Assembly: GCA_030041295.1 (NCBI GenBank)
Contig: JASHOD010000053.1
Location: 1 to 64,000, forward strand
Origin: Nitrososphaerales archaeon
GTDB lineage: Archaea > Thermoproteota > Nitrososphaeria > Nitrososphaerales > CADDZS01
DNA length: 64,000 nt
Direction: 5' to 3'
The position numbers and the translations under genes are program-made. The notes beneath the pieces were generated by a model. That model was not told where the DNA came from and ran no database searches. It saw nothing but the letters and a program-made list of their open reading frames with translations. Shown piece by piece: positions 52,291-61,444 of the stretch; the first letter of the stretch is position 1; each line of letters opens with the position of its first letter.

Positions 52291-53229
52291 TTGCCGGAGA
52301 ATATTATAACTGGAAAGGCCGAGAGGTTCATCGTCATCGGCTATCTAACCGCGTTCACGGTAGGCATTCTAAACGGGCTAATACCAACTGTATCAAAGCC
52401 TCTGTTAAATTCCGTTAATCCTTTGTTCTTCACTGCAATAGTTACACTCACACCCGCGCTATTGTTCACTCCTGTTTCACTTAGGGCGAAGGAGAACACG
52501 AAGATCAAGAGAAGAGGCTACCTAGTCCTCTTAGCTTCTGCCGTGATTGGCAATCTGATCGGACCGTACGTGTATTTCGTCGGAGTGAAAGAGACTACAG
52601 CCTCGAATGCCGTTCTTCTCGCAAATGGAGAAATGGTCTTCACAGTTCTCATAGCATCGATGTTCTTTGGCGAGCGTCTTTCGAGAAAGGGAGTACTCGC
52701 TCTGGGGATTTTGGGCGTCGGTCTGATTACGGTGGTAACTGATCTCCAATTCTCAATTACAGCTGCGAATTTTGCGCAACCCGGAAATCTACTGATAATA
52801 CTTGCGACATTGTTTTGGGGCATCGATAACAATGTCACTAGTGCAATAACCCAGAAGCTAAATGTAGCAAGAATAATTCAGTTCAAAGCATTAATTTCTG
52901 GTGCTTCTCTACTCTTGATCGGTTATTTTGTTCACGCCATATCGATCAATGGCACAGACCAGCTGATCGAGATAATTCTCTTTGGCCTCCTGATATTTAG
53001 CGGGACTGTGTTTTTGAGCGTCGAGACACTGAGAAGGCTCGGCGCGATTACCACGACAATAGTTTTCCCGATTAGTTCTGTCTTCGGACTGATATTTGCG
53101 TTCATCTTGCTTAACGAGAACATAAGTTTGATCCAAATTGCGTCCGTTATCTTGATCTTTTTCGGGATCTATTTGATAACGAGAAAGGGAAGTGTAACGA
53201 GACTGGGGATAAACTTAGAGCAGATCTAG
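52291..53229 (+). CDS. EamA/DMT-superfamily transporter
   Basis: A 312-residue membrane protein with about ten helices in two EamA repeats. ANGEMVFTVLIASMFFGERLSRKG is the end of the first repeat and LLNENISLIQIASVILIFFGIYL ends the second. DMT members export or import metabolites, amino acids or sugars. TTG start. It completes the plus-strand trio and overlaps the last 4 nt of the convergent ABC ATPase gene. Confidence 0.88.
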   Translation: MPENIITGKAERFIVIGYLTAFTVGILNGLIPTVSKPLLNSVNPLFFTAIVTLTPALLFTPVSLRAKENTKIKRRGYLVLLASAVIGNLIGPYVYFVGVKETTASNAVLLANGEMVFTVLIASMFFGERLSRKGVLALGILGVGLITVVTDLQFSITAANFAQPGNLLIILATLFWGIDNNVTSAITQKLNVARIIQFKALISGASLLLIGYFVHAISINGTDQLIEIILFGLLIFSGTVFLSVETLRRLGAITTTIVFPISSVFGLIFAFILLNENISLIQIASVILIFFGIYLITRKGSVTRLGINLEQI

Positions 53230-54269
53230 GCCGTTTTTTCGACAAAGTGACAGGACGCGAACTGTCCTGATTGTACCTCACGGAGTTCGGGTGCCGTCTC
53301 CGAGCATACGGACTGAGCGTAAGGACATCTCGGATTGAATTTACAGCCACTAGGAGGATTTATCGCCGAAGGCACCTCACCCTTGATCTCAGTATTCAGC
53401 AAGTTCCTCTTCCATGGATTTGGGATTGGGGCAGAAGCAATTAGACTGATCGTGTACGGATGACGCGGTTTCGAAATGACCAATTCTGAGGGACCGTATT
53501 CCACGACATTCCCAGCATACATTACAACGAGGTAATCAGACATGTACTCTGCAACCGAGATGTTGTGCGTGATTAGGATGTAGGTCAGGTTGTAATTTTT
53601 TTGGAGATCCAAGAGAAGGTTCAAGATTTGCGCCTGAACAGAAGCATCGAGGGCGCTAGTTGGCTCGTCAAGAATCACAAGCTTTGGTTGGGTCGAGATT
53701 GCTCTCGCGATTGCAACTCGCTGTTTCTGACCCCCACTTAGATGACCTGGCAAACGATCTGCATGCTCTGGGGACAAACCTACAGCCTTGATGCTTCTCA
53801 TCACCATGCTATCAATGTCCTCCTTGCTTAGGTGTAGCAATCCGCGGCAGGGCTCCGCAACGATATCCCGGACTCTGAGGCGGGGATCAAGCGACGAATC
53901 AGGATCCTGGAAAACCATTTGCATTCCACGGTACAGGAAGCTCGGATTTATTCGGGGGTTTATTGTCTTTCCATCGAATGTAATGTGTCCAGAGGTGAGC
54001 GGAGTTAACATTGTGATCGCCCTAGCAAGAGTTGTCTTGCCACAACCAGATTCTCCGAGTATCGCCATTGTCTTTCCTCTAGGTACTGTAAGAGAAACAT
54101 CATCTACTGCGCGAACGAATTGTGCTTTCTCTCTACTTAGCGGATTGAATCCCCTCCTTATCGGATAATATTTCTTTAATTGAGTCGCGACAAGAATGTT
54201 GTCAACACCGATGCTGGTGCTGCCGACGCCTCTGTTGTTGTCGCTACTTTCAATAGATTCATTGGGCAT
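53226..54269 (-). CDS. Opp/Dpp-type ABC transporter ATPase (OppF/DppF)
   Basis: A 347-residue ATPase: Walker A GESGCGKTTLARAI, Q-loop MVFQDPDSSLDPRLRV, signature LSGGQKQRVAIARAI, Walker B LVILDEPTSALDAS, and the C-terminal oligopeptide-type extension with Cys-rich GCKFNPRCPYAQSVC. Last gene of the transporter set, overlapping its partner ATPase by 11 nt. Confidence 0.95.
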   Translation of the reverse strand: MPNESIESSDNNRGVGSTSIGVDNILVATQLKKYYPIRRGFNPLSREKAQFVRAVDDVSLTVPRGKTMAILGESGCGKTTLARAITMLTPLTSGHITFDGKTINPRINPSFLYRGMQMVFQDPDSSLDPRLRVRDIVAEPCRGLLHLSKEDIDSMVMRSIKAVGLSPEHADRLPGHLSGGQKQRVAIARAISTQPKLVILDEPTSALDASVQAQILNLLLDLQKNYNLTYILITHNISVAEYMSDYLVVMYAGNVVEYGPSELVISKPRHPYTISLIASAPIPNPWKRNLLNTEIKGEVPSAINPPSGCKFNPRCPYAQSVCSETAPELREVQSGQFASCHFVEKTA

Positions 54270-55476
54270 AGAGATAGCAGGCCACCCTATGATTTGGTTT
54301 TATTTCTACTAGCTTCGGTTTGTTTTCCTGACACACCGGCATTGCGCTTGGGCACCGTGAAGCGTACTTACAACCCTTTGGCAGATTTGCAAGGTCAGGA
54401 ACAGTTCCCGGTATAGGTTTGAGTCTAGCCTTATCCTTCGAACCCGAGGGAATACATGACAAAAGTCCCTTACTGTACGGATGGAGGGGTTGCTCAAACA
54501 GACTATAAACATCAGAATCTTCGACGATGTCTCCAGCGTACATCACCACAACTCTATCTGCAACCTGACTTGCTACGGATAGGTCGTGCGTAATGAGTAA
54601 AATGCTCGTGTTAACTTCATTCATGAGCTCCTTCATGAGCTTCAGTACCTGTGCTTGGGTGGTTACATCAAGAGCCGTAGTAGGCTCGTCTGCGATAAGT
54701 AAAGCGGGTTTTTGCGATAGAGCCATCGCAATCATCACTCTCTGTCTCATTCCACCTGAGAGCTCGAATGGATACCTTTCAATGACTTGCTCGGGATCTG
54801 CGATTCGAACTTGTCTTAGAGCATCCAGAACTTCATTTTTGAGAAGCTTTGTTAAACCACCCCTTCGGAATAACGGAGGAAGTCTAGATGGCAAATCCCG
54901 AGAGTCCCTTTTGTAGACCTTTTGCATCACGTCGCTTTCAAGATCAGCCTGGGGATTCCCCTTCCTCTCTTCACGCACTGCAATAGCTTCGGCTATCTGG
55001 TCTCCCACCTTGTATACAGGATTCAAGCTTGTTAATGGTTCTTGAAAAATCATTGCTATTTCTGTTCCTCTAAACTGTCTTCTCTCATTTGATTTTAGAG
55101 CAGTGAGGTTTATTGATTTGTACATTATTTGTCCGCTTAACATTCTTGCAGGAGGGCTAGCTAACAGACCAATGATCGAAAGTGCTAGGGTTGATTTTCC
55201 GCAACCAGACTCTCCGACGACCGCAACAAAGCTGTTTCTGCCTATCTCAAGGTTGATATTTTCCAGTGCGAGCAATGCGGAGTTCTTCTGTTTGTATTCG
55301 ATGGAAAAGTCCAAGATTGAGAGAAGCTGTCCTTTTCGGGTCGAGTCAGTATTTTCATTTTCTTTTCTCGTTACAAGTTGCTCCGTCTCGGGGAGGGTCT
55401 GCGTCAATGGTTTGTTTTCATCAACTTGTGAGAGTATCCTTAAGGCCGTCTCCGAGTAGACTGAATCCAATGACAC
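54259..55476 (-). CDS. Opp/Dpp-type ABC transporter ATPase (OppD/DppD)
   Basis: A 405-residue ATPase: Walker A GESGCGKSTLALSI, Q-loop IFQEPLTSLNPVYKVG, signature ELSGGMRQRVMIAMAL, Walker B LLIADEPTTALDVT, and a Cys-bearing tail (CKYASRCPSAMPVC). An insertion of about 40 residues lies between the Q-loop and signature (KRDSRDLPSRLPPLFRRGG). The longest frame overlaps the upstream permease by 56 nt; a TTG at 55407 would give a start just past that gene's stop. Confidence 0.94.
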   Translation of the reverse strand: MSLDSVYSETALRILSQVDENKPLTQTLPETEQLVTRKENENTDSTRKGQLLSILDFSIEYKQKNSALLALENINLEIGRNSFVAVVGESGCGKSTLALSIIGLLASPPARMLSGQIMYKSINLTALKSNERRQFRGTEIAMIFQEPLTSLNPVYKVGDQIAEAIAVREERKGNPQADLESDVMQKVYKRDSRDLPSRLPPLFRRGGLTKLLKNEVLDALRQVRIADPEQVIERYPFELSGGMRQRVMIAMALSQKPALLIADEPTTALDVTTQAQVLKLMKELMNEVNTSILLITHDLSVASQVADRVVVMYAGDIVEDSDVYSLFEQPLHPYSKGLLSCIPSGSKDKARLKPIPGTVPDLANLPKGCKYASRCPSAMPVCQENKPKLVEIKPNHRVACYLYAQ

Positions 55477-56338
55477 TTAGTGCAATCACTAGTCCAGGAA
55501 AGAAGGGGAGCCAAGGATCTGAGATGATATAATCCTTAGTCGAGCTTACCATTTCGCCCCAATCTGGATGCGGGGGGAGCACGCCCAACCCGAGAAATGT
55601 AAGACCGGCGTAAACCAAGATGACCGTCCCGACATCCAACGAAGCATAGATCAATAATGTCAAAGAAATATTTGGGAGAGCATGTCCAAAAATTATCTTG
55701 GTCGTTCCCCTTCCAGAGAGTCTTGCTGCCTCTATGTAATTTTGGTGCGCAATTTTCAAAGCTTCACCTCTAGCTAGCCTAGCGTACGGAGGCCACCAGA
55801 TGACCATTAGAGCAATTGTCATGTTCACAATACCAGGGCCTAACGCGAGAGCAATAGCCATCGCAAGAACAAGTGCTGGGATGGCAAAGAAAATATCTGT
55901 CACCCTCATCAAGGCTTCATCCCATAGTCCACCATGGAATGCCGCATAGCTCCCTACTATCGCACCTACAACGAGAGAAAATGCGATCACAGTCAGACTG
56001 ACGGCAAAATCATTTGGCGTAGCGGTTAATATTCGACTGAATGTATCTCGACCGAGTTGATCAGTTCCCATCAAGTGAGATAACGAAGGAGGCGATAAAG
56101 GCGGCCCCGCGCTGAGCTCTAGAGGATTGTACGGGGTTACGGGCAATTTCAGGAGCTGGCCGACATACTCAACTATTGCCGTTACAGCAAAGATTCCGAC
56201 GATTATAGCTCCAATCAATGCTCCTTTATTGGATCTGATAGAACCGAGGATCGCCCGGAATCGTACGCTAGCACTGGGGTTTGAGGGAAGAATTTCCTCT
56301 CTGTCCTCCGCCTCGTCGCTTCTTTCAGCAGTCAGCAA
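55421..56338 (-). CDS. Opp/Dpp-type ABC transporter permease (DppC)
   Basis: A 305-residue permease. After a charged N-terminus and first helix (IGAIIVGIFAVTAIV) comes HLMGTDQLGRDTFSRIL, the DppC signature, and the EAA loop YIEAARLSGRGTTKIIFGHALPN-type segment (near residue 205). Six helices in total. Partner of the DppB-like protein encoded 33 nt upstream. Confidence 0.94.
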   Translation of the reverse strand: MLTAERSDEAEDREEILPSNPSASVRFRAILGSIRSNKGALIGAIIVGIFAVTAIVEYVGQLLKLPVTPYNPLELSAGPPLSPPSLSHLMGTDQLGRDTFSRILTATPNDFAVSLTVIAFSLVVGAIVGSYAAFHGGLWDEALMRVTDIFFAIPALVLAMAIALALGPGIVNMTIALMVIWWPPYARLARGEALKIAHQNYIEAARLSGRGTTKIIFGHALPNISLTLLIYASLDVGTVILVYAGLTFLGLGVLPPHPDWGEMVSSTKDYIISDPWLPFFPGLVIALSVIGFSLLGDGLKDTLTS

Positions 56339-56371
56339 ATCTTTGATTTATTCTCCTATTGATCCTTTTTC

Positions 56372-57406
56372 CTATCCAAGCCGAATCTGCGGATCTACCA
56401 CCACATAGAGTATATCGGCGACTAGATTTGCGAGGATGATAATAATTGCAAAGACGAGCGTTGTCGCTAGAATACCAGGATAGTCTTGGACGATGAGAGC
56501 TTGAAAGACATACTGACCCATACCAGGGTACGAAAAGATGTTTTCAACGAATATCGTTCCAGTTATTAGCCAAGTCACGATTAATGAGGATAGCGTGACG
56601 ACAGAGATCATCGCATTTCTGAGACCATGTTTGAAGAATACCGTGTTCTCCTTCAGACCCTTGGCCCTAGCCGTCCTAATGTAGTTAGAGCGCATTACAT
56701 CTAACATTGAACTACGAAGAATCCTGACTACTACTCCAAAAGTTCCTAGCGCGAGGGACACACTTGGAAGTATTACGTGTTGAAGTGAACTGAAGAAGTA
56801 TGGATAGTTCCCTTCAAGTAGAGAATCCAACATGGGAATATGCGTGACAGGTTTTGGCGTAGCTAACGTGATAGCTGCCGCCCCACCGCTAGGGAGAAGT
56901 GCAGGACGAAAGATAAGCGGAGAACAAAAAACGATGATCAAAACTAGAGCAATAAAGAACGAAGGTGAAGAAATTCCAGCGAGATAAAATCCTCTTATGC
57001 TTTTATCCACCGGTCCATGGTGAAACCTAGAGGCAATCACCCCAAGGGATATTCCCAGAATGAGGCTGATCAAAATTGCGAAGAAAGCGATTTGAAAAGT
57101 ATAGGGAAAAGTTTGAGCTATAACGTCGCTTACGGGTTCGAACTCCTTTGCGGGCGATAGTCCAAGATTTCCGTGCAAAAGACCATCGAGGTAGTAGTAA
57201 TATTGAACATAGAGGGGTGAATCGAGATGATATTCCTTTGTATAAATTTGGACAAGTTGAGGATGAGCGGAAGCGTCTCTTCCGAGCCATGCATACACCG
57301 GATTTCCTCCGATACTATGAGCCAAAATGAATGTTATTGTTACGACGCCTAGAAGTACTAGTATTGCTAGAAGGAGCCGACGAACTATGAACCCGACAAT
57401 GTTCAA
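56372..57406 (-). CDS. Opp/Dpp-type ABC transporter permease (DppB)
   Basis: A 344-residue permease with six helices. Opening VGFIVRRLLLAILVLLGVVTITF is the usual first helix; LDGLLHGNLGLSPA and the EAA loop YIRTARAKGLKENTVFFKHG follow; EFVENIFSYPGMG-type segment near residue 290. First gene after the sugar-isomerase-like gene, 99 nt downstream of it. Confidence 0.94.
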   Translation of the reverse strand: MNIVGFIVRRLLLAILVLLGVVTITFILAHSIGGNPVYAWLGRDASAHPQLVQIYTKEYHLDSPLYVQYYYYLDGLLHGNLGLSPAKEFEPVSDVIAQTFPYTFQIAFFAILISLILGISLGVIASRFHHGPVDKSIRGFYLAGISSPSFFIALVLIIVFCSPLIFRPALLPSGGAAAITLATPKPVTHIPMLDSLLEGNYPYFFSSLQHVILPSVSLALGTFGVVVRILRSSMLDVMRSNYIRTARAKGLKENTVFFKHGLRNAMISVVTLSSLIVTWLITGTIFVENIFSYPGMGQYVFQALIVQDYPGILATTLVFAIIIILANLVADILYVVVDPQIRLG

Positions 57407-57505
57407 ATCGTTGCGTGCAACCGCGTTCTGTACTTATATCTGATTTATGACGACAAGAAATGGATGAATATTCTTTTTTGCCTTTTTACAAAGCGTTTGT
57501 CGTTA

Positions 57506-58243
57506 TTAGAGTAACCCTTTGAGGTATTCGTAACCCTCCGCCACAACATCACGAGGATTCTGTCCTTCGTTTGCCTCGATCTCAAGCATTAGCTCTCCTC
57601 TGTAACCGACAGCCTTGAGTTTGTCTATCGCGGCCGAAATGTTCACGATGCCGTGACCGACGTTAACGAAATCACGCCTGAATTTAATTTCATTCATTGG
57701 TACTTTGGCTTTGAGATCCTTGAGGTGAATCAGAGTAAGACGATCGGCATATTCTTCAATCGTCTTCGTTATGTTAACGCCAGCTGCTGTGCCATGCGCA
57801 GTATCAAGACAGAGTGTAAGGCCCTCAATAGATTTCATTGCTCGGCGGATTTCAGAACTTGTCTGAAAAGCTGAACGAACCTCATTATGGAGAGATGCCA
57901 CAATCCCATTTTCTCGGGCTGTCTCTGCAAATCTTCTTAGCTTTTGGACTGCTTGCTTTCTGTCGTGTGAATATATCGAAACCCAGATGAGCGGAGTTTT
58001 CGAATCTTTTGCCCAATTGATTCTTGCTAGTGCTCCTGGTGAAAAAGTACCGCCATTTTCAAGCCCCGATTTCCTGACTAATGGGGCTACTAGTTCTGGC
58101 TTTTCCTTGAGCGCATTAGGTAGATACCCATACTCCAAGCCTACTCCTTCAAATCCAATCTCCCGTAGTGTAGAAAGCACGTTGGAAAGGTCCCGTGGAG
58201 TTTTGATTTTCCTCCACGGAAACGTTGTCACTGAGAGTTTCAT
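57506..58243 (-). CDS. Sugar phosphate isomerase/epimerase-like TIM barrel
   Basis: A 245-residue AP-endonuclease-2-fold protein (xylose isomerase-like). Metal-site candidates: ASLHNEVRSAF (Glu), LCLDTAHGTAAG (Asp and His), LIHLKDLKAK (His, Asp) and LMLEIEANEG (Glu). It belongs to the IolE/IolI/hydroxypyruvate-isomerase-like group, but the substrate cannot be read. It sits between the solute-binding protein and permease genes of the transporter, so it likely acts on the imported compound. Confidence 0.85.
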   Translation of the reverse strand: MKLSVTTFPWRKIKTPRDLSNVLSTLREIGFEGVGLEYGYLPNALKEKPELVAPLVRKSGLENGGTFSPGALARINWAKDSKTPLIWVSIYSHDRKQAVQKLRRFAETARENGIVASLHNEVRSAFQTSSEIRRAMKSIEGLTLCLDTAHGTAAGVNITKTIEEYADRLTLIHLKDLKAKVPMNEIKFRRDFVNVGHGIVNISAAIDKLKAVGYRGELMLEIEANEGQNPRDVVAEGYEYLKGLL

Positions 58244-58266
58244 GTATTACTTCGTTTCGATAAAGC

Positions 58267-60243
58267 TCAGCTATTCGATACAAAAGTGATTGTATTGAAT
58301 ATGGCTGTGGATGACTGCCCAGTATAGACCGGGTCGAGAAGCATACTCTTGACCACGTTCTTGTTCCACACGATTGACCCAGCGCCAAAAACCAGTTTCA
58401 GAGTACCAAGTGGAATGTATGGCGCATCATTGTAGAATTGTGCCTGCGCTGCAGTGCAGTCCGAAACCAGTGTGGCATTGCTTGCGCCATTCGTCCAATC
58501 ATCTACACATTTTTGGACGGTGGGGTTAGAGTAAATTGCCCAGTTATTTGATGAAGTTGCATTGTTAGCGAATAGTAACCAAGCGTCTGCGGGATCCGGA
58601 GCCGCAGGCGCGAAAGTTCCAGTACCGAACCAAGCTAATTGCGCGACTGTTTGCGAATCATTCAGAGCTTGGGAGTAGGAACAAGTTCCAGCCGTGTATG
58701 GGCATTGGTATTGACTAGGTTCGGTCACTTCAATCTGAACGTTAAATCCGAGGTTTGAGAGGTCGGCCTGTACGATTTCTGCGGTTTCCTCACAATAGCT
58801 GCAGCCGGCGACAACTCTAAATTCCATCTGAGGGAGGTTCGCGGGATTTATGCCAGCATTTGATAGAATCTGTTGGGCCAAAGTGACATTGTACTGGTAA
58901 GGCGGCAGATTTCCGAGATCGTAATACGCGGACTGCGCAGGATACTCGGGAAATACCAGAGGATTCAATCCTCCGAAGAAGACTGTCTGTGAGATGTAAG
59001 TATAATTTATGGCGTGTACAATCGCTTGCCGTACCGCCGTTATATTCGTCGGATAGCGTTGCGTGTTCATAGCCAATCCCACGAATAACATTGACTTGGC
59101 GGGCATTGTAAAGTACGAGTAAGTATTCAGATTGTTTTGAATTAAAGGCCAATCTTCACTCAGGATAGCGGCGACTTGGGCAGCACCAGAACTTAGGTCC
59201 GAGTAGCGGGTTACATCATCTTGTACCCACTTTACAATCACATTCTTGGCATGCCCTGGATCTAGGTAAGGATTCGCTTGGATCTGAGCAGCAGTCAGAT
59301 TTGCGCCCCAATAGGTTGGATTCTGAGTAAACTGAACATTCGAATCTTCTGTTACACTTGTTACCACATAGGGTCCAGTCCCTGGAATTGGGTTGTCATT
59401 GAAGTAAGTATTGAATTGCGCAGGAGTACCGAATCCACCATGATTCAAAAGCCATTGTGTGTCAAAAATTAAACCGGTATAAACTGGAAAGAGGTAGGGG
59501 AAGAATTGGAATGGATGCGCGAGTTGGAATACTATGGTTTCAGGCCCAGTAACATAGATCGGCCAAGACGAATTCTCCATGATTGAAAGTAGTTGTGAAG
59601 ATGGATTAATGAGTTCTGAGGAACTTGCATTCATTAGGGCGAGCGTGGCGGGTCCAAAATTCGCAGTGTTCATGTTAAACACATTATATGAAAGCATCCA
59701 AGACGAGCTGTTTCCGGACAGATAGTAGAAGCCGTACATTTCTCCCCAGACTTGGTAAGCGTTTAGTGGATCTCCATCAGAGAAATTCACATTTGGTCGA
59801 AGGGAGAAAGTGTAGTTCAACCCATTGGATGACACAGTCCACGAACTAGCTAACATTGGTTCAAGCTGGACAGTGCCCGAATCATACAGGGCAGAACCAT
59901 TCAGGGTAACAAGAGATTGATAGACCGTGTAAGTGAGCCAATTAGGGTATGGAATCTCGCCTAGAGCATTTAATTGATTCAAGTCTCCGGCCGGCCAAAA
60001 TGCATCATCAATTGTAAGAGTCTGCATGAAACCAGACCCAGTACCTGTGCTCGTTGAAGTGCTAGTACTTACAGTAGCTGAACTAGAGGATGAAGTACTC
60101 GTAGTTGTCGAGGATGATTTTGACGTGAGAAGAGCGTAAGAGCCCGCAACTGCGGCGATAACAATTATTACGACGACAATGGCTATCGTCGCTATTCGAG
60201 AAATTCCGGCAGCTTTCTTCCTACCCAGCACGTTACTATTCAA
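58267..60243 (-). CDS. ABC transporter substrate-binding protein, family 5
   Basis: A 658-residue extracytoplasmic binding protein. Residues about 16-42 are a membrane anchor (IATIAIVVVIIVIAAVAGSY), followed by a Ser/Thr-rich linker to about 70, the archaeal arrangement for glycosylated surface binding proteins. The mature part shows family-5 features: LEPMLASSWTVSSNGLNYTFSLRPNVNFSDG is the start of the core (about residue 130), and IPGTGPYVVTSV later. Many NxS/T sites. Family 5 proteins bind peptides, but in archaea and Thermotoga many bind oligosaccharides, which fits the neighbours. Confidence 0.94.
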   Translation of the reverse strand: MNSNVLGRKKAAGISRIATIAIVVVIIVIAAVAGSYALLTSKSSSTTTSTSSSSSATVSTSTSTSTGTGSGFMQTLTIDDAFWPAGDLNQLNALGEIPYPNWLTYTVYQSLVTLNGSALYDSGTVQLEPMLASSWTVSSNGLNYTFSLRPNVNFSDGDPLNAYQVWGEMYGFYYLSGNSSSWMLSYNVFNMNTANFGPATLALMNASSSELINPSSQLLSIMENSSWPIYVTGPETIVFQLAHPFQFFPYLFPVYTGLIFDTQWLLNHGGFGTPAQFNTYFNDNPIPGTGPYVVTSVTEDSNVQFTQNPTYWGANLTAAQIQANPYLDPGHAKNVIVKWVQDDVTRYSDLSSGAAQVAAILSEDWPLIQNNLNTYSYFTMPAKSMLFVGLAMNTQRYPTNITAVRQAIVHAINYTYISQTVFFGGLNPLVFPEYPAQSAYYDLGNLPPYQYNVTLAQQILSNAGINPANLPQMEFRVVAGCSYCEETAEIVQADLSNLGFNVQIEVTEPSQYQCPYTAGTCSYSQALNDSQTVAQLAWFGTGTFAPAAPDPADAWLLFANNATSSNNWAIYSNPTVQKCVDDWTNGASNATLVSDCTAAQAQFYNDAPYIPLGTLKLVFGAGSIVWNKNVVKSMLLDPVYTGQSSTAIFNTITFVSNS

Positions 60244-60320
60244 TTTAAGATTAGCTCAAGATCAGCCCGCTAGCGTTGTCATTTATAGTGTTTAGGGAAG
60301 CGGGGGCAGCAATCACAATC

Positions 60321-61355
60321 TCAGTGAGTCATAATGACAGGTGCCTTTCTTTTCATAGACTCATCAGCCGCAAATCCAATCTCAATCGCAGCTTTTCCAT
60401 CTCTTGCCGAGACTCTGGGCGGTCGGTTCTCAAGGATGCAGGTGGCAAAATCCTCGACCTCGTCGTGATATGCCTGCCCGAATCTCTCCACGTAGGAGGA
60501 AGAATACTGACCATGGTGGCCTGATTCATCGAGAATCGTGGCGGAGTTTTTCTCCCCTATTCCCACAAAGGCGGCTCCCTTCGTCCCCAGGATCTCCGCT
60601 TGCACGTCGTAACCATAGACAGCATATGCTGAGGAATCCACATGAGCCATTGCCCCTCCTTCGAGGGTTAATGTTACTACGACATGATCGGGGATCCCGG
60701 AAGGATCCAGTTCCTTGTGATAAACCAGAATTTCACCGTCCGCATAGACCTTCGTAACCTCCGATTTAGATAGCCACCTTATGACATCAAAATCGTGGCT
60801 ACACGTATCGGCCATGATTCCTCCGCTTTTTGCAAAGTCGAGATAATAATTCGGGGATAGGCCCGGGGGGTCACGTGTGTGTGAAGACATCAAGAGAACT
60901 CTTCCTATTCTCCCTTCGTTTATTGCGTCTTCTACGCGTCGAAAGGCATTGTCAAAGCGCCTTTGGTAACCAACTTGAATTTTCACTCCGGCTCGATCGG
61001 TTTCGTAAATTATCTCGTCGGCGTCTTTCGAGGATAGAGTCATTGGTTTCTCGACAAAGACGTGCTTCCCAGCCTTTGCTGCTTGCACGATCATGTCCTT
61101 TTTCAGATACGGAGGAACCGCTATGAGAATCGCCTCAACATTCTTGTCGTCGATAAGGGAGCCAAAATCTGAATACACTGTTTCTACCCCTAGGCTGGAT
61201 GCTAGTTTCTTAGCGGGTTCGACAAGCATATCCGCTATAGCCACAAGATTTGCCCTTGGGATCTTGAGGGCGAGATTTTCTGCATGCACACGGCCCATAG
61301 CACCTACTCCTACAACACCAAATCCAACTCTTCTTTTCGCTTCAGACATTTTCAA
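60321..61355 (-). CDS. Gfo/Idh/MocA-family oxidoreductase
   Basis: A 344-residue NAD(P)-dependent sugar or cyclitol dehydrogenase. The Rossmann motif is FGVVGVGAMGRVHAENLA; VEKPMTLSSKDADEII contains the catalytic Lys of EKP; SGGIMADTCSHDFDVIRWL holds the His of the active site. Inositol 2-dehydrogenase (IolG) is one member; the family is broad. Promoter region has a perfect 26-bp palindrome (61415-61440) and a TATA-like TTAAAA about 33 bp before the ATG. Confidence 0.92.
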   Translation of the reverse strand: MKMSEAKRRVGFGVVGVGAMGRVHAENLALKIPRANLVAIADMLVEPAKKLASSLGVETVYSDFGSLIDDKNVEAILIAVPPYLKKDMIVQAAKAGKHVFVEKPMTLSSKDADEIIYETDRAGVKIQVGYQRRFDNAFRRVEDAINEGRIGRVLLMSSHTRDPPGLSPNYYLDFAKSGGIMADTCSHDFDVIRWLSKSEVTKVYADGEILVYHKELDPSGIPDHVVVTLTLEGGAMAHVDSSAYAVYGYDVQAEILGTKGAAFVGIGEKNSATILDESGHHGQYSSSYVERFGQAYHDEVEDFATCILENRPPRVSARDGKAAIEIGFAADESMKRKAPVIMTH

Positions 61356-61414
61356 AATCTAAGGGCCGTCTCTTTCTCTAGTAGTTTTAAGACTTCTAAG
61401 TGGAGCGGATTCCT

Positions 61415-61440
61415 TGTAGTCTTCCCGGGAAGACTACAAA
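61415..61440. promoter_or_regulatory. Perfect 26-bp palindrome upstream of the dehydrogenase gene
   Basis: TTGTAGTCTTCCC (61415-61427) is followed directly by its exact reverse complement (61428-61440), with no spacer. It lies between the ParB-NTF2 gene (ends 61445) and the dehydrogenase start (61355), about 25 bp upstream of the TATA-like element near 61388. This position suits a transcription-factor operator controlling the dehydrogenase and transporter. It could also fold as RNA, but no U-tract follows on the minus strand. Confidence 0.65.
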
Positions 61441-61444
61441 TTGT

